Shown: piece by piece, positions 35,756-46,500 of the stretch
Layout: each line of letters starts with the position of its first letter
How positions within the stretch are numbered: the stretch's first letter is position 1
NCBI GenBank assembly: GCA_017408735.1
Contig: JAFQUB010000050.1
Span: forward strand, 1 to 64,000
Origin: Lachnospiraceae bacterium
Lineage (GTDB): Bacteria > Bacillota > Clostridia > Lachnospirales > Lachnospiraceae
Length of the DNA: 64,000 bases
Direction: 5' to 3'
Position numbers and translations under genes: made by a program
The notes under the pieces: model-generated
Seen by the model: only the letters and a program-made list of their open reading frames with translations
Database searches by the model: none
Told to the model about the DNA's origin: nothing

Positions 35756-35791
35756 AACAGGAGTCTGCACATCTAAGTACAGACTCCTGTT
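35756..35791 (-). terminator. Terminator of the feo transcript
   Basis: AACAGGAGTCTG (35756-35767) pairs with CAGACTCCTGTT (35780-35791) and is followed on the minus strand by TTTATTG. It lies 12 nt beyond the Cys-rich peptide gene. Confidence 0.8.
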
Positions 35792-35802
35792 CACTAATTT
35801 TC

Positions 35803-35982
35803 CTATTCCGTATCAGAATGACAGCCACAACCACAGTCAGAATCTCCAGCACAATTTCCGGAGCAGCTTCCACCCGCCGGGCAGCCAATACATTTCACAC
35901 CGCTTTTCTTCGCCTTTACTATGTATGCTACTGCAGCACCAATTATGATTAACACAATTCCTACTACCATGATATTTGCCAT
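35803..35982 (-). CDS. FeoB-associated Cys-rich membrane protein
   Basis: The 59-residue protein has one N-terminal transmembrane helix (IMVVGIVLIIIGAAVAYIV) and a tail with eight cysteines in close pairs (CIGCPAGGSC, then CGCGC). This is the standard architecture of the small proteins that follow feoB in many Clostridia (PF12669-like). It starts 25 nt after the feoB stop. It may bind iron or assist FeoB at the membrane. Confidence 0.85.
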   Translation of the reverse strand: MANIMVVGIVLIIIGAAVAYIVKAKKSGVKCIGCPAGGSCSGNCAGDSDCGCGCHSDTE

Positions 35983-36007
35983 ACCAATACTTCCTTTCTA
36001 TAGAAAA

Positions 36008-38008
36008 TTAATTTGCATTTAATTTATATTCTGTGCTAAATTTCTTATTTGTTCTATTGATTAACACAACTACAATAGCTATCATAGCGATTACTGCAAT
36101 CAAGCCCGGTACAAAACCTGCACCAAGAGTTCCTGCTGTAAGCAATGTACCAATCTGGTATACGAAGAATGCTACTACATAACCTGTTCCTAACTGTAAT
36201 GCAATACCACCCCAAAGCCATTTTTTATCCTGCATTTCAGAGTTCATAGCACCCATAGCTGCAAAACAAGGCGGAGTATACAGGTTAAACATCAGATATG
36301 CCAATGCTGCGACCTTTGTTAAGCCCATCGCTACAGCTACTTCATTAGCTCCACCTGTTAATGCCAATTCATCTACATCAATAAAGTTTGTAAGACCATA
36401 TACTACTGCTAAAGTACCTACAACGTTTTCTTTTGCAATAAATCCAGTGATTGCTGCTGCTGCTAACTGCCATGCACCAAATCCTACCGGAATCAAAAGA
36501 ACAGCAAATGGAGAAGCTATACTAGCAAGAATAGATGTACTTTCCATTCCTTCTTCCACAACCTGTAACTGCCAGTTAAATGTCTGCATAATCTGAACTA
36601 CAGCATTACATACTAAAATAATTGTACCGGCTTTTACGATATACGCTTTACCACGAGATAACATAGAGAGAGTTGCTCTCTTTAAGCTTGGAATCTTGTA
36701 TTCCGGAAGCTCAATGATAAAGAAAGACTTTCTGTATCTATGTCCTGTAAGCTTCTTAACAAGTAATGCTCCAAGTAAAATCAATACGATACCTACTAAG
36801 TACATCATTGGTCCTACCCATGATGCATCTGCAAAGAACGCACCTGCAAACAATGCGATAACCGGAAGCTTCGCTCCACATGGCATAAATGGTGTCAACA
36901 TTGCTGTTGCTCTACGTTCTCTTTCGTTACGGATGGTACGACATGCCATAACACCCGGAATTGCACAACCGGTACCGATAACCATTGGAATTACGGATTT
37001 TCCGGAAAGACCAACTCTCTTGAAAATCGGGTCTAACACAACAGTTGCACGAGCCATGTAACCACAGTCTTCTAATAAGGCAATTAAGAAATACATTACC
37101 ATTACCAATGGGAGAAATCCAACAACGGCACCTACACCACCAATAATACCATCAACTAACAAGGACTGTAAAAACGGATTTGCATTTTCTACCATACCTG
37201 CAACCCATTCCTGGAAGGTTTCAATCCAACCTACCAACCAATCTGCAATCCATGTTCCTACTGTTGACTGAGATATGTAAAATACTAAAAACATAACAAG
37301 TGCAAAGATTGGAATACCAACAATTTTATTGGTAAGCACTGCATCAATCTTATCCTGTACATTTTTATCCTTTGTCAGAACTTTACGTTTTTCTACGTCG
37401 CTTACAATTTTATTTACAAAAGCGAAACGTTTTCTGTCTGCTGCTTCAACTTCTGCTTTATCCTGTAAGTCAATATCATCCTGTACATATGGTGCTTTCT
37501 GTGTTGCACCATTTAATGATACTGCTTTTTCTACAACTTCCTTCAACCCATTGTTACCGGAAGAAGTGGAAACCGTGTTAATTACCGGACATCCTAATTT
37601 TTCAGCTAAAAGCTTTTCGTTAATCTGAGTATCTTTCTTTTCGTTGATATCGCTCTTATTCAAAGCTACTACTACCGGAATTCCCAATTCTAACAACTGT
37701 GTTGTGAAGAATAAACTACGGCTTAAATTTGTAGCATCCACAATGTTAATGATTACATCCGGATTTTCATTTCTCACATAAGCACTTGTGATACTTTCTT
37801 CTGATGTAAAAGGTGACATGGAATATGCACCCGGCAAATCCACTGCAACCAATTCTTCCGTTCCTTCATAGATATTCTTCTTAATCAAGCTTTCTTTCTT
37901 TTCTACGGTAACACCTGCCCAGTTACCAACACGTTCATTTCTTCCTGTCAGGGCATTGTACATCGTAGTTTTTCCGCTGTTGGGATTACCCGTCAACGCA
38001 ATTCTCAT
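36008..38008 (-). CDS. feoB: Ferrous iron transporter FeoB
   Basis: The 666-residue protein imports Fe(II). It has an N-terminal G domain (GNPNSGKTTMYNALTG, then VDLPGAYSM and NKSD), a helical linker, and a membrane region with Gate motifs (EDCGYMARATVVLD, then GTGCAIPGVMACRTIRNERER). It is shorter than the E. coli protein, as usual for Firmicutes. A GTTAG-N6-CTAAC palindrome and a feoA terminator lie in the 97-nt gap before it. Confidence 0.96.
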   Translation of the reverse strand: MRIALTGNPNSGKTTMYNALTGRNERVGNWAGVTVEKKESLIKKNIYEGTEELVAVDLPGAYSMSPFTSEESITSAYVRNENPDVIINIVDATNLSRSLFFTTQLLELGIPVVVALNKSDINEKKDTQINEKLLAEKLGCPVINTVSTSSGNNGLKEVVEKAVSLNGATQKAPYVQDDIDLQDKAEVEAADRKRFAFVNKIVSDVEKRKVLTKDKNVQDKIDAVLTNKIVGIPIFALVMFLVFYISQSTVGTWIADWLVGWIETFQEWVAGMVENANPFLQSLLVDGIIGGVGAVVGFLPLVMVMYFLIALLEDCGYMARATVVLDPIFKRVGLSGKSVIPMVIGTGCAIPGVMACRTIRNERERRATAMLTPFMPCGAKLPVIALFAGAFFADASWVGPMMYLVGIVLILLGALLVKKLTGHRYRKSFFIIELPEYKIPSLKRATLSMLSRGKAYIVKAGTIILVCNAVVQIMQTFNWQLQVVEEGMESTSILASIASPFAVLLIPVGFGAWQLAAAAITGFIAKENVVGTLAVVYGLTNFIDVDELALTGGANEVAVAMGLTKVAALAYLMFNLYTPPCFAAMGAMNSEMQDKKWLWGGIALQLGTGYVVAFFVYQIGTLLTAGTLGAGFVPGLIAVIAMIAIVVVLINRTNKKFSTEYKLNAN

Positions 38009-38051
38009 ATTGAATCCTCCTTTTTTCTCTGCTTTTACAGATTTAACTTTT

Positions 38052-38067
38052 GTTAGTGACAGCTAAC
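38052..38067 (-). promoter_or_regulatory. Iron-box palindrome before feoB
   Basis: GTTAG (38052-38056), TGACAG, CTAAC (38063-38067). It matches three other copies nearby and resembles the core of DtxR/IdeR operators. I see no good promoter beside this copy. Confidence 0.6.
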
Positions 38068-38082
38068 TGTATGCTATAAAAA

Positions 38083-38103
38083 ATAGTGATTAAACATCAC
38101 TAT
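38083..38103 (-). terminator. Terminator/attenuator between feoA and feoB
   Basis: ATAGTGAT (38083-38090) pairs with ATCACTAT (38096-38103), followed on the minus strand by TTTTTTATA. It begins almost at the feoA stop codon, so feoB depends on readthrough or a separate start. Confidence 0.75.
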
Positions 38104-38105
38104 CT

Positions 38106-38324
38106 TTATACTGAAATAGCTTGTGCTAAATCATTATCAATATTATATCTGGCATCCTTTACCGAAATAACGCAACTGTCTTTTCTGCGTGAAACCACGG
38201 TAATTGGCTCTCCGCTATAACAACCTAACGAAAACAAAAATGAATTTAGCTCTTCATCATCGGTTATAATATCTTTCACAATATATTCTTCTCCAAGATT
38301 CGCTTCACTTAAATTCATATACAT
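38106..38324 (-). CDS. feoA: FeoA-family iron transport accessory protein
   Basis: The start at 38324 (MYMNLSEANLGEEY) follows AAAGGAGG; the longer frame has no site. The 72-residue protein is a single SH3-like FeoA domain (YIVKDI..., FLFSLGCYSGEPITVVSRRKDSCVISVKDARYNID), which interacts with FeoB. It is first in its transcript behind an iron-box promoter. Confidence 0.9.
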   Translation of the reverse strand: MYMNLSEANLGEEYIVKDIITDDEELNSFLFSLGCYSGEPITVVSRRKDSCVISVKDARYNIDNDLAQAISV

Positions 38325-38378
38325 ATTTCCTCCTTTTGTACGAATGCCAATTTTTTCCAATTGTTTCCACCAACTATA

Positions 38379-38433
38379 GTTAGGTCTTTCTAACTCTCAC
38401 TTGAAGTTTAATACAAAATATATTCTTTGTCAA
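38379..38433 (-). promoter_or_regulatory. feoA promoter with iron box
   Basis: TTGACA (38428-38433), 17 nt, TAAACT (38405-38410) on the minus strand, with the palindrome GTTAG-N6-CTAAC (38379-38394) directly downstream at the expected transcription start. Repressor binding here would block initiation when iron is plentiful. Confidence 0.75.
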
Positions 38434-38478
38434 CTCATTTTTGAAAGAAAATGAAAATTATTTTCAATAAGGTTTTTG

Positions 38479-38832
38479 TTAACGAATTTCCACCACTTTA
38501 TATCCTGCTTTTTCAATGGTAACTCGAATCTGCTCATCACTCACTTCTTTCTCCAAAGAAACTACAACCTCTTTCTTCTTTAAATTCACTGTTGCAGCAG
38601 CACCCTCAATCTCATTAACACATGCTTCCACACGGTTTTTACAACGTTCGCAGGACATTCCCTCCACCACAAAGGTTTTCTTTGCGATTACAGACTTTAA
38701 TTTCTTACGCTTCTTTTTCACTGAAGAGCCTCCGCCACAGCAGCCACCTTCGCCCTTAAAATGCTTTATGCCGGAACGAATTCCGATTACAATAAAAATT
38801 GCAAGTAAACCAATAATAATTATATCTGTCAT
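38479..38832 (-). CDS. Membrane-anchored heavy-metal-associated (HMA) domain protein
   Basis: The 117-residue protein has an N-terminal membrane helix (IIIIGLLAIFIVIGI), a GGCCGGGSS segment like FeoB-associated proteins, a basic linker, then an HMA domain with metal-binding GMSCERC. Copper or zinc is the usual HMA ligand, but its promoter carries an iron box and its neighbours are feoAB, so it may be part of iron homeostasis. Confidence 0.85.
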   Translation of the reverse strand: MTDIIIIGLLAIFIVIGIRSGIKHFKGEGGCCGGGSSVKKKRKKLKSVIAKKTFVVEGMSCERCKNRVEACVNEIEGAAATVNLKKKEVVVSLEKEVSDEQIRVTIEKAGYKVVEIR

Positions 38833-38896
38833 GTTTTCCTCCGTTCTTTAAAACTTCATCCATTTCTACGTTAGAATGTTTCTTTTTATCCATCCG

Positions 38897-38939
38897 GTTA
38901 GTCTTAACTAATTATAGCGTAGTCGTCTTAAATAGTCAA
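38897..38939 (-). promoter_or_regulatory. HMA gene promoter overlapped by an iron box
   Basis: TTGACT (38934-38939), 17 nt, TATAAT (38911-38916) on the minus strand. The palindrome GTTAG-N6-CTAAT (38897-38912), one base off the others, overlaps the edge of the -10 box. Confidence 0.7.
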
Positions 38940-38972
38940 CTTTCTCCCTCTCCTCTTACCCTCACAATTATC

Positions 38973-39021
38973 AAAAAGCTCCATATCCTAATACCAATTC
39001 ACTTTTGTGTCATACGGAGCT
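38973..39021 (-). terminator. Terminator of the orphan iron-controlled transcript
   Basis: AGCTCC (38977-38982) pairs with GGAGCT (39016-39021), extended by further A-T pairs on both sides, and is followed on the minus strand by TTTTTG. The loop is about 25 nt. Confidence 0.55.
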
Positions 39022-39388
39022 ATTTTAACATTTTGGAGTTGCAGACTTTGTCAAAAGGTTTTATAATGGCTTTCGATTTCCCAGAATCTTTTTGGAAATA
39101 AACTATATTAAAAAACAATATATTACCTGGAAACCCTCTGCTGCCACAAATTTTGCAGCATATTTTGCCCCTTTTAACTTGAATACAGAACACCTTCATA
39201 TGAATACTACATCCTTTAATTCTTCCGAAAAGCAAACGCTCTCAATAATTCCTATTTTATTCATTCCATGATGCTCCAATCATTAACATACAAACCAATT
39301 AATTATAACTATCTACCTGTTATTCTAATACTTCTCTTTCATAAGTCATTTATACAGTTCTCTCTCACTTTGGTTAGCTGTTTCTAAC
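39020..39388 (-). other. Transcribed region of unclear nature: decayed small gene or iron-responsive RNA
   Basis: The promoter and iron box at 39373-39424 read leftward into this stretch. No intact gene follows. One frame from about 39283 encodes MNKIGIIESVCFSEELKDV, meets a TGA, then continues LKGAKYAAKFVAAEGFQV. A second frame (39020-39235, starting at TTG) encodes a 71-residue chain including GKSKAIIKPFDKV. These pieces look like parts of one frameshifted protein I cannot name. Alternatively the roughly 400-nt transcript is a regulatory RNA. Confidence 0.4.
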
Positions 39389-39424
39389 CCCACAAAATAT
39401 ACCACCTTCCTACGCTAGTGTCAA
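39373..39424 (-). promoter_or_regulatory. Consensus promoter with perfect iron box, no intact gene downstream
   Basis: TTGACA (39419-39424), 17 nt, TATATT (39396-39401) on the minus strand. The palindrome GGTTAG-N6-CTAACC (39372-39389) follows where the transcript should start. It is the best-formed of the four iron boxes. Confidence 0.7.
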
Positions 39425-39492
39425 TTACCTGAATAATTCAGAATTTTTCAAACACAACCACGCTTAATCGTATAAGAGTGATAATAATATTA

Positions 39493-39564
39493 AAAAAATA
39501 GTGCCGGTTTGCACCCAATATCAATTTAGTTGAGGCATTGGGGTTTCACCTGACACTATTTTTT
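39493..39564 (-). terminator. Compound terminator of the AraC-HD gene
   Basis: AAAAAATAGTG (39493-39503) pairs with CACTATTTTTT (39554-39564). Inside it, a GGT/ACC step and an ACCCAAT/ATTGGGG stem extend the helix around a 17-nt loop. At 72 nt it is larger than most terminators. Confidence 0.75.
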
Positions 39565-39576
39565 CTGCTGACTTTT

Positions 39577-40491
39577 CTACATATATTTTACACTTAAATC
39601 ATTTAGTTCCATAACTAACTTATCGTTTTCCAACTTTCTCGCCAATGGCATATAAATTTCCACAGTTTCCTTAGCTTTGATTTTTTGCTGTTCCTTATCC
39701 ATAAACTCAATGGTACGCATATTATGAAGCCGTTCTGCCAGCTTTATCATTATCACTTCCTCTGTGGATTGGATGACGAGTATATTGTCTGTCTTAGTTG
39801 CAGAACAAATAAGATTTACTACTTTTTCAGATAAATCTGCCTTTAATTCCTCTGGTGTAATGTTTGTCTTTTTCATAACATCACAAAACATGCCTGCCAA
39901 AATCACATCGCTATTACAATTCATCTCTGCAAGCAGAATTGCCACATTTAACGTATGGGTTACATACTCAGCTCCAGAATATCTTGTGATGTCTGCATAG
40001 GCTTTACATGCACATTGATATGCACCTTGTAATTGCCTTTCATCCACTTCAATTCCATTTTCCTGTATTCTGCTTTTTAGAATTTCTAATAATTGTTCTT
40101 TTGTTGCGTGTTCCTTTGTCTGATATAAAAATACATGATTCATAATACTACCTCCATAACTTCCTAACTCAGCCATCATTGCTCTAAGAAGTGCCGGATA
40201 GAACCCAAATTGTTTTTTAAAATCTTTAGTAAATCCACTGTGAGATTGCCAGCCATATTTCATGGCTACCTCTATAATTTTTTTACCTTGCAGTATTTCC
40301 CAAGATGCTTTTATCATTTTTCGCATATTCACATACTCCATCACTGTCATTCCCTGACTTTCCTTATAAATACGCGAAAAATGAAATTCAGAATATCCTG
40401 CCTGCAACGCTATTTCTTCCAACGTCACCAGTTCCTCTATATGTTCTTCAATATACTTCTTCACCAACCAACAAAAGGAGTGAGATTTCAA
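39577..40491 (-). CDS. AraC-type regulator fused to a degenerate RelA/SpoT-like HD domain
   Basis: The frame is open to a TTG at 40515, but I favour the TTG at 40491 (MKSHSFCWLVKKYIEEH), eight bases after AAGGAG. The 304-residue product has two AraC helix-turn-helix units (about 10-105: LVTLEEIALQAGYSEFHFSRIYK and IIEVAMKYGWQSHSGFTKDFKKQFG) and, at about 165-295, a region like the (p)ppGpp hydrolase domain of SpoT/Rel. H179 (YVTH) is kept, but the HD pair is C203-D204 and the following ED is lost; ERLHNMRT (253-260) replaces DRLHNMRT. Hydrolysis is therefore unlikely and nucleotide sensing is plausible. It sits 44 nt after the giant surface gene. Confidence 0.75.
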   Translation of the reverse strand: MKSHSFCWLVKKYIEEHIEELVTLEEIALQAGYSEFHFSRIYKESQGMTVMEYVNMRKMIKASWEILQGKKIIEVAMKYGWQSHSGFTKDFKKQFGFYPALLRAMMAELGSYGGSIMNHVFLYQTKEHATKEQLLEILKSRIQENGIEVDERQLQGAYQCACKAYADITRYSGAEYVTHTLNVAILLAEMNCNSDVILAGMFCDVMKKTNITPEELKADLSEKVVNLICSATKTDNILVIQSTEEVIMIKLAERLHNMRTIEFMDKEQQKIKAKETVEIYMPLARKLENDKLVMELNDLSVKYM

Positions 40492-40505
40492 AAACCTCAC
40501 TCCTT
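40475..40505 (-). terminator. Terminator of the surface-protein gene that overlaps the AraC-HD start
   Basis: AAGGAGTGAG and CTCACTCCTT (40475-40484 with 40496-40505) form a 10-bp stem followed on the minus strand by TTTTGTT. The stem contains the Shine-Dalgarno, and its loop the likely TTG start, of the AraC-HD gene, so termination and translation compete. Confidence 0.7.
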
Positions 40506-40535
40506 CCCTTTTCAACTAATTCCTTTTCTCAGAAA

Positions 40536-43500
40536 TTAATTTGCCTGTTCATACACAATAAGATAAGTGCGTTCTGCTCCATTGGCGGCACGAACCACAA
40601 CTTCGCTTTCACAGATATACCCTAACATATTGGTTGCCTGATATTTCCATTCTTCTTGTGTTTTGTCAATTCTGCTTACTTCAGTCGCACCTTCCGGCAA
40701 TTCCAGCACATAGCTGTTTCCTAAGCTTTCGTTTGCACCTCTTGTTACTATCAGATACACTTCCTTACTTTCTGTGATTTCAGCACCTGTTTCGTCCAGT
40801 GCTGTCACATCCATTTCTGACGGCTCTGAATAACAGGTCACGATAGACAAACCTTCGTTATTTTCATCACTGATGTTGGTTGGAAGCGTTCCACTGGCAT
40901 CCTGAAAATAAGCAATCAAATAAGTTCTTTCCGCACCGTTTGCCGCACGAACCAACACTTCATCCGTATATATTGCCTCGCCATTTGCATAATTTCCAAA
41001 CGCATCAGTATAGGTTACATAAGTTGATGTAACTGCATATTTCCACGCCTCATCTCCTACATGAGTAGTGCTGACGATTTCCGCACCTTCCGGCAATGCC
41101 AACTGATATGTGTTACCTAATTCTTCATTTGCTCCCACTACCGCAATAACATAAACTTCCTGATACGCATTTCCCGTATTCCCTGTTTCAATTCTAACCT
41201 CAGTTGAATAGGTAGGCATTTCCACTTCCTGACTAAGTATATTACTTTCATCAGTAAATCCGCTTACCACTGTTCCAGTTTCATCCTGTGCGTAGGCAAT
41301 CACATAAATCTTCTTTGCACCGTATGTTGACTGTACCACTACACGGTCTGTAAATATGTAGTCTATGGAAATGATATCTCCATTTTCATCCTCATAGGAT
41401 TCAGACATGGTAACTGTCTGATAATTCCAACCTTCCTCACCTACACTGACTTTTTCAACAATGCTGCCGCCTTCCGGTATGGTTAATTGATAGGAACTTC
41501 CTAATTCCTTATTGCTTCCACACACATATATCATATATACATCTTCTTCTGAAACTCCATCCACTTCCTCCGAAAATTGCAGGTTCGTGGTACTGTCTGA
41601 AATAGTAGGTTCTGATACATAAGCATTTTCTGTATCCTCTATCTTGGTAACAGTTGCTTTGCTGCTGTCATGAGCATATGCAATTATATATATTCGCTCC
41701 ACACCGTTCGCTGCTTTTATTACGACTCTGTCTGTTAATGTATAATATCTACCCACATATTCATTATTTTCATCCCAGTAGGTTTGATATACTTGTTTTA
41801 ATGCATAATTCCAATCCTCATCTCCTACATGAGTCACAGCAGACACTTCACTTCCTTCCGGTAGCTCAAGCTCATAAGTATTTCCTAATTCCGGACTTTC
41901 TCCATATACATAAATTAAATATGCCTCTTCACAACCGGACTCATCAACTGCGTCCTTCAATGCTATGTTGTTCTTCTCTGTGGCAATAATCGGTTGTTCT
42001 GAATATGAATTGTTTGCATCTGTGATACCCTTTACGATCACACCGCTTTCATCGGCTGCATAAGCAATCACATACACTCTTTCTGCTCCATTGGAAGCCT
42101 TTACCACTACACGCTCACTAGCGAAATAATCCCTTGTTACATAACCGTTTTCCTCTGTATAGTATGTGTAGGAAATAGGGTTGCTGTTATAATTCCATTC
42201 TGCATCACCTTCACTGGCAGTGCTCTCTATCCCACTTCCTTCCGGTATCTCTAACTGATAGGTAGTTCCAAGTGTCGCATTTTTTCCATATACATAAATC
42301 ATGTATACTTCTTCCCATGAAACTTCATCTACCGGTTCTTTCAAGTCTAATGAGATACAGCTGCTTTCAATTCGTGGTTCTTCCAGATAGGTATTTTCTG
42401 TATCTGTCACTTTGCTTATCACAGTACCACTTGTATCTTGTACATATGCAATGACATATACCCTTTCTGCTCCATTAGACGCTTGAATTACAACTCTGTC
42501 TGCAATCGTGTAGGTTTCCGTTATATATACATCATTTTCATAATAATATCGATTCAGCTCTGTCTGCTCATAATTCCATGCTTCCTCTCCCACATGAGTG
42601 GTTTCCACAATTTTTGCCGTTTCGTTAATACTTAACTGGTATGTGTCACCTAACTCTGCGTTATTTCCCTTTACATATATCACATAAACCTCTTCACTGG
42701 AAGCATCATTTACCTGTTCTTTCAAGTTAAGCTGAGTTGTGTATTCCATTATCTGTGGTTCTTTTGTATATGCATTTTGAGAATCACTAATTCCGCTTAC
42801 CACCGCACCACTTTCGTCCTGTCCATAGTAAATCGCATATGTCTTTTGTGCTCCATTCGCAGCTTCCACCACAATTTTTTCTACACATGACATATTCACA
42901 CTAACTTCCTGTCCGGTAACCTCATCTGTATAATCAATGTTTGTGTTCAGGTTTCCATAATTCCAGCCTTCTTCACCAGCCTTTATTTTGCCGGCTATCT
43001 TAGTACCGTTAGGTAATTCCAACTCATAAGTATCACCCAGTGTTTCATTTGTTCCAATCACCTGAATGATGTAAGCTTTGTCAACTGTTCCATCTTCACA
43101 GCTTATGTTGTTTGTATATCTCCTTATATAAGAATATACATAGGCGTTGTTTTCATCAGAGATTCCTTTGATAACCGCCTGACTGTCATCCTGCTTATAG
43201 GTTGCAAGATAGGTCTTGGAAAAACCTGTGTCATCCTTCACGAAAATCTTCACTGCATATTCTTCCGGATATATCCAGTTCTCTGCAGAAGATGCATAAG
43301 TGATTTCCACTTCATTTCCATATTCTACCGATGCCACTAAATCCGTCGGACATTCCTTCGTTTGTCCTACCAAATTTACCGGATAATATTGTTCCTCTGT
43401 ACCTTCTGTGGTCGTTACTGTGGAAAGATAATGATCAATATCACAAATCAGACTGGTTTGTGATTTACTGAATATCTTTTTCAAGTTAACACAACTGGTA

Positions 43501-46500
43501 TCCTGTGTGTAATACACATTGTATTCTACCTGTTCTCCTGTCGCCGTTTCTTTTACGATAATTTCATTGGTATCACCATTATAAGAAGCTTCATAACCTT
43601 CATTTGTTTTGAAAGTTAAATCACTTCCTAAGGTTTCATTTGTTCCTATAATGTACATGGAACTATAGGACAAGTATACCTTTTTCAATTCATTCGTGGC
43701 ACTGTCAAATCCTCGCAAATTCACTTCATCATTTGTCTTTTTATAAATGACATAGTAAATTCGCTGTACACCATTTCCTGCCGTTACGGTAATTTTCGCA
43801 TCGGAACTGTTTCCTTCAAAGCTTTCGGAAGCCGTTGCATATTCAATTTCTGCGTTTGCACCATTTCTTGTATATACCTTCAAATCAGTTCCCAGTTTTG
43901 AATTCGTACCGGACAAATAAATATTAAAGTATTCTCTGCCCTCGGACATATAATTGGTATATATCTCGTATTCCGTATACATATTGTCTGCATCACGGAC
44001 ACCAATAATTTCCGCTACGGAAGTATCCTGATAATAGTAAATATCATAGGTAACCTCTGCTCCATTTACATAATTTACAATTACTCTTGCCTGTGCATTA
44101 AAGTATTCATCTTCTATCTCATCCGGATATTGTATGGTATAAGTAGCACCTTCTCTTACCATTGGCTGCCATGTAGTACCCAACTCCTTATTTTCTCCAA
44201 ATACCTCTACCTTGTAGGTACTATTTCCATAACTCCAACGCCATGAGTAATTATTTTCTATTTCTAAAATAATATTATTCGGGTCAGCAATGCCATTTAA
44301 CTCTGCCCCTAAAGGAATATAGCGGATAAGAAAATCCTTCGTTGCACCTGTGGCGGTTTTTTCTAAATGAAGTACCGCATCATATCCTTCATCATAGCTC
44401 CATTCTTCTTTCAGGTCTTCCTTATACTCTATACCTTTCAGAACAATGCCGTCCATAAGCTTAATTTCCAAGTCGCGTCCCAAACTTGCATTCAATCCAC
44501 CTACTCGTGCATCACTATTGTCAATGCTTGTTTTCCATTCCTCATTATCTGCATCGTTTATTTCCTGTACCCAATATTCTGTGTTCTGGTAATAGTGGAA
44601 ATAATACATTGTGGCTACACCCAAGGTATGATTCTTCAGTGTTAATCTGTGATAGTAGCTGTTTTCTTCCTTAGGCTCCACAAAATAGGATGTAACGCTC
44701 TCTGTATCCTTAAATGTCACGTTTAATTCCGGCAATGTTGTTTCCGTTCCGCTGACAGAATACAATTCATGGTAAGTTCTATATTCATTAAATGTATATT
44801 TATCCACACCATTTCCTGTAATTTCCGTCATTGTCAAACCAGCTTTCAGTTTTTCCAACAATTCTTCCAGCTGCTTTAAATATGTGGTTAACACAGTTTC
44901 ATCCTGCTGCTTTAAATAGTTTTCTTTAATACTGTCAATCAGCGTCTGATCCTTGGCAAATGCTGCTACGTCAATCACCTCAAACTGCTCTAACTGATTT
45001 AATGCTTTACCGATTTTGGCTTTGGTGGTTTCATTTGGTTTTCCGGAATATACATCATTTACCACAGTAAGCTTTCCGGTTCTTCCATCATAGTTACATG
45101 CATACCATACACCTCCGGTTTTTTCCGGCATTTTTAAAGTATCCAGCAATGTGTTACCCATATACACTTTAATTTCCGGCTTAGAAGCTGCCAAAGAGTT
45201 TCCCACACCTCCGTTGGTATAATCCTGCACAAATACCTTGTATTGTCCATCGTACACATGTTTCACGGTAATCGTTTCCGGACCTGCGTATTCCTTGTCA
45301 TCTACGTCCAAGATTGACATATCCTTGTAGTTATAATCCATATCATATCCTTGGTGATACATGCTTCCATCACCAAAATGAACCGCATATTCACCATCCT
45401 GAAACGGATTTGGTGCATATAAATGGATATCTAAATCTTCACTTACATTTTCTCCCTGTTCATACCAAGTCAATACGAAACGCAATTCCTGTGAATTCAA
45501 ACGCTTAGACAATGTAATGTTTTTCGTTATCACTGCTCCCGATAACACGGAAACATTATAATAATCTGAAACATAAACTGCTTCTGCTCTTTCATCTCTT
45601 ATCTGAATAGTATATTGTCCGGGTACAATATCTTTAAATTCATAATTTCCGTTTTCATTTGTGATAACCTTCTGCACTTCGGTAGAGGTAATATTATTCA
45701 TCCCTTTTCTAAGGAATACGGTTAACCCTTCTGTGATTACATTTCCAGTTTCTGCATTGTACACAATACCGGTAATTTCTCCCGGCTGTCCTGCCTCAGA
45801 CATGAGAATAATATCTTCCACTTCATATGTGTTATCTGCATAAGTAGTCGGAATATAAATATTTTGTGTGAGCAGTTCATATCCCTCTGCTTCCACTACA
45901 ATAATGTAATTTCCAACCGCCACATCTTCAAAGGTATACCCACCTTCCTCATCTGTGATTGTTTCTTTGGTTGATGCACCGTTTAAGTATACGGAAATAT
46001 TTTCTCCATCCACCTTCTTAGAATAGGACACCAGATATACCTTGGCATCTTTCGCTACTGCTTCTTCCGTAACTACATGTCCCGTTAACTGTGCTGTTGG
46101 AAGGTCAACAATACTTCCATCATTTTCCGCAATTATCGTTTTGTTTTCCCCTGTACTGTCTATGGTAACAGAAAGTGTACCGATACCGCTAATCTGTGGT
46201 ATATTTCCTTCCTCATCCACCTTAATGGCAGTCTGTTCCCCTCCCGGACCAACTGCTAACTGGTATGTGGTTGTAGAATAAATATCCAGTGGCACATACG
46301 TTGTCAGATAACTTTGATCGTTGAGCACATGACATCCCACGCGACTTGCAATAGAATCTCCCTTTACCAATACCTTGGCGGCAGAAGCAATGAGTAATTC
46401 CTGTAAATCGCCATCATTAGTCACTGTAATCTGTTCGGAGTCCTCCAACAAATACACATTTGGATTACCGCCTTCATCTACACGGATATGTCCATCCGGA

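Noticed and set aside
39020-39283. Selenoprotein with in-frame TGA
   Set aside because: The TGA is followed by only 31 codons, no SECIS-like hairpin sits directly after it, and the other frame also has coding-like pieces, so decay is simpler.
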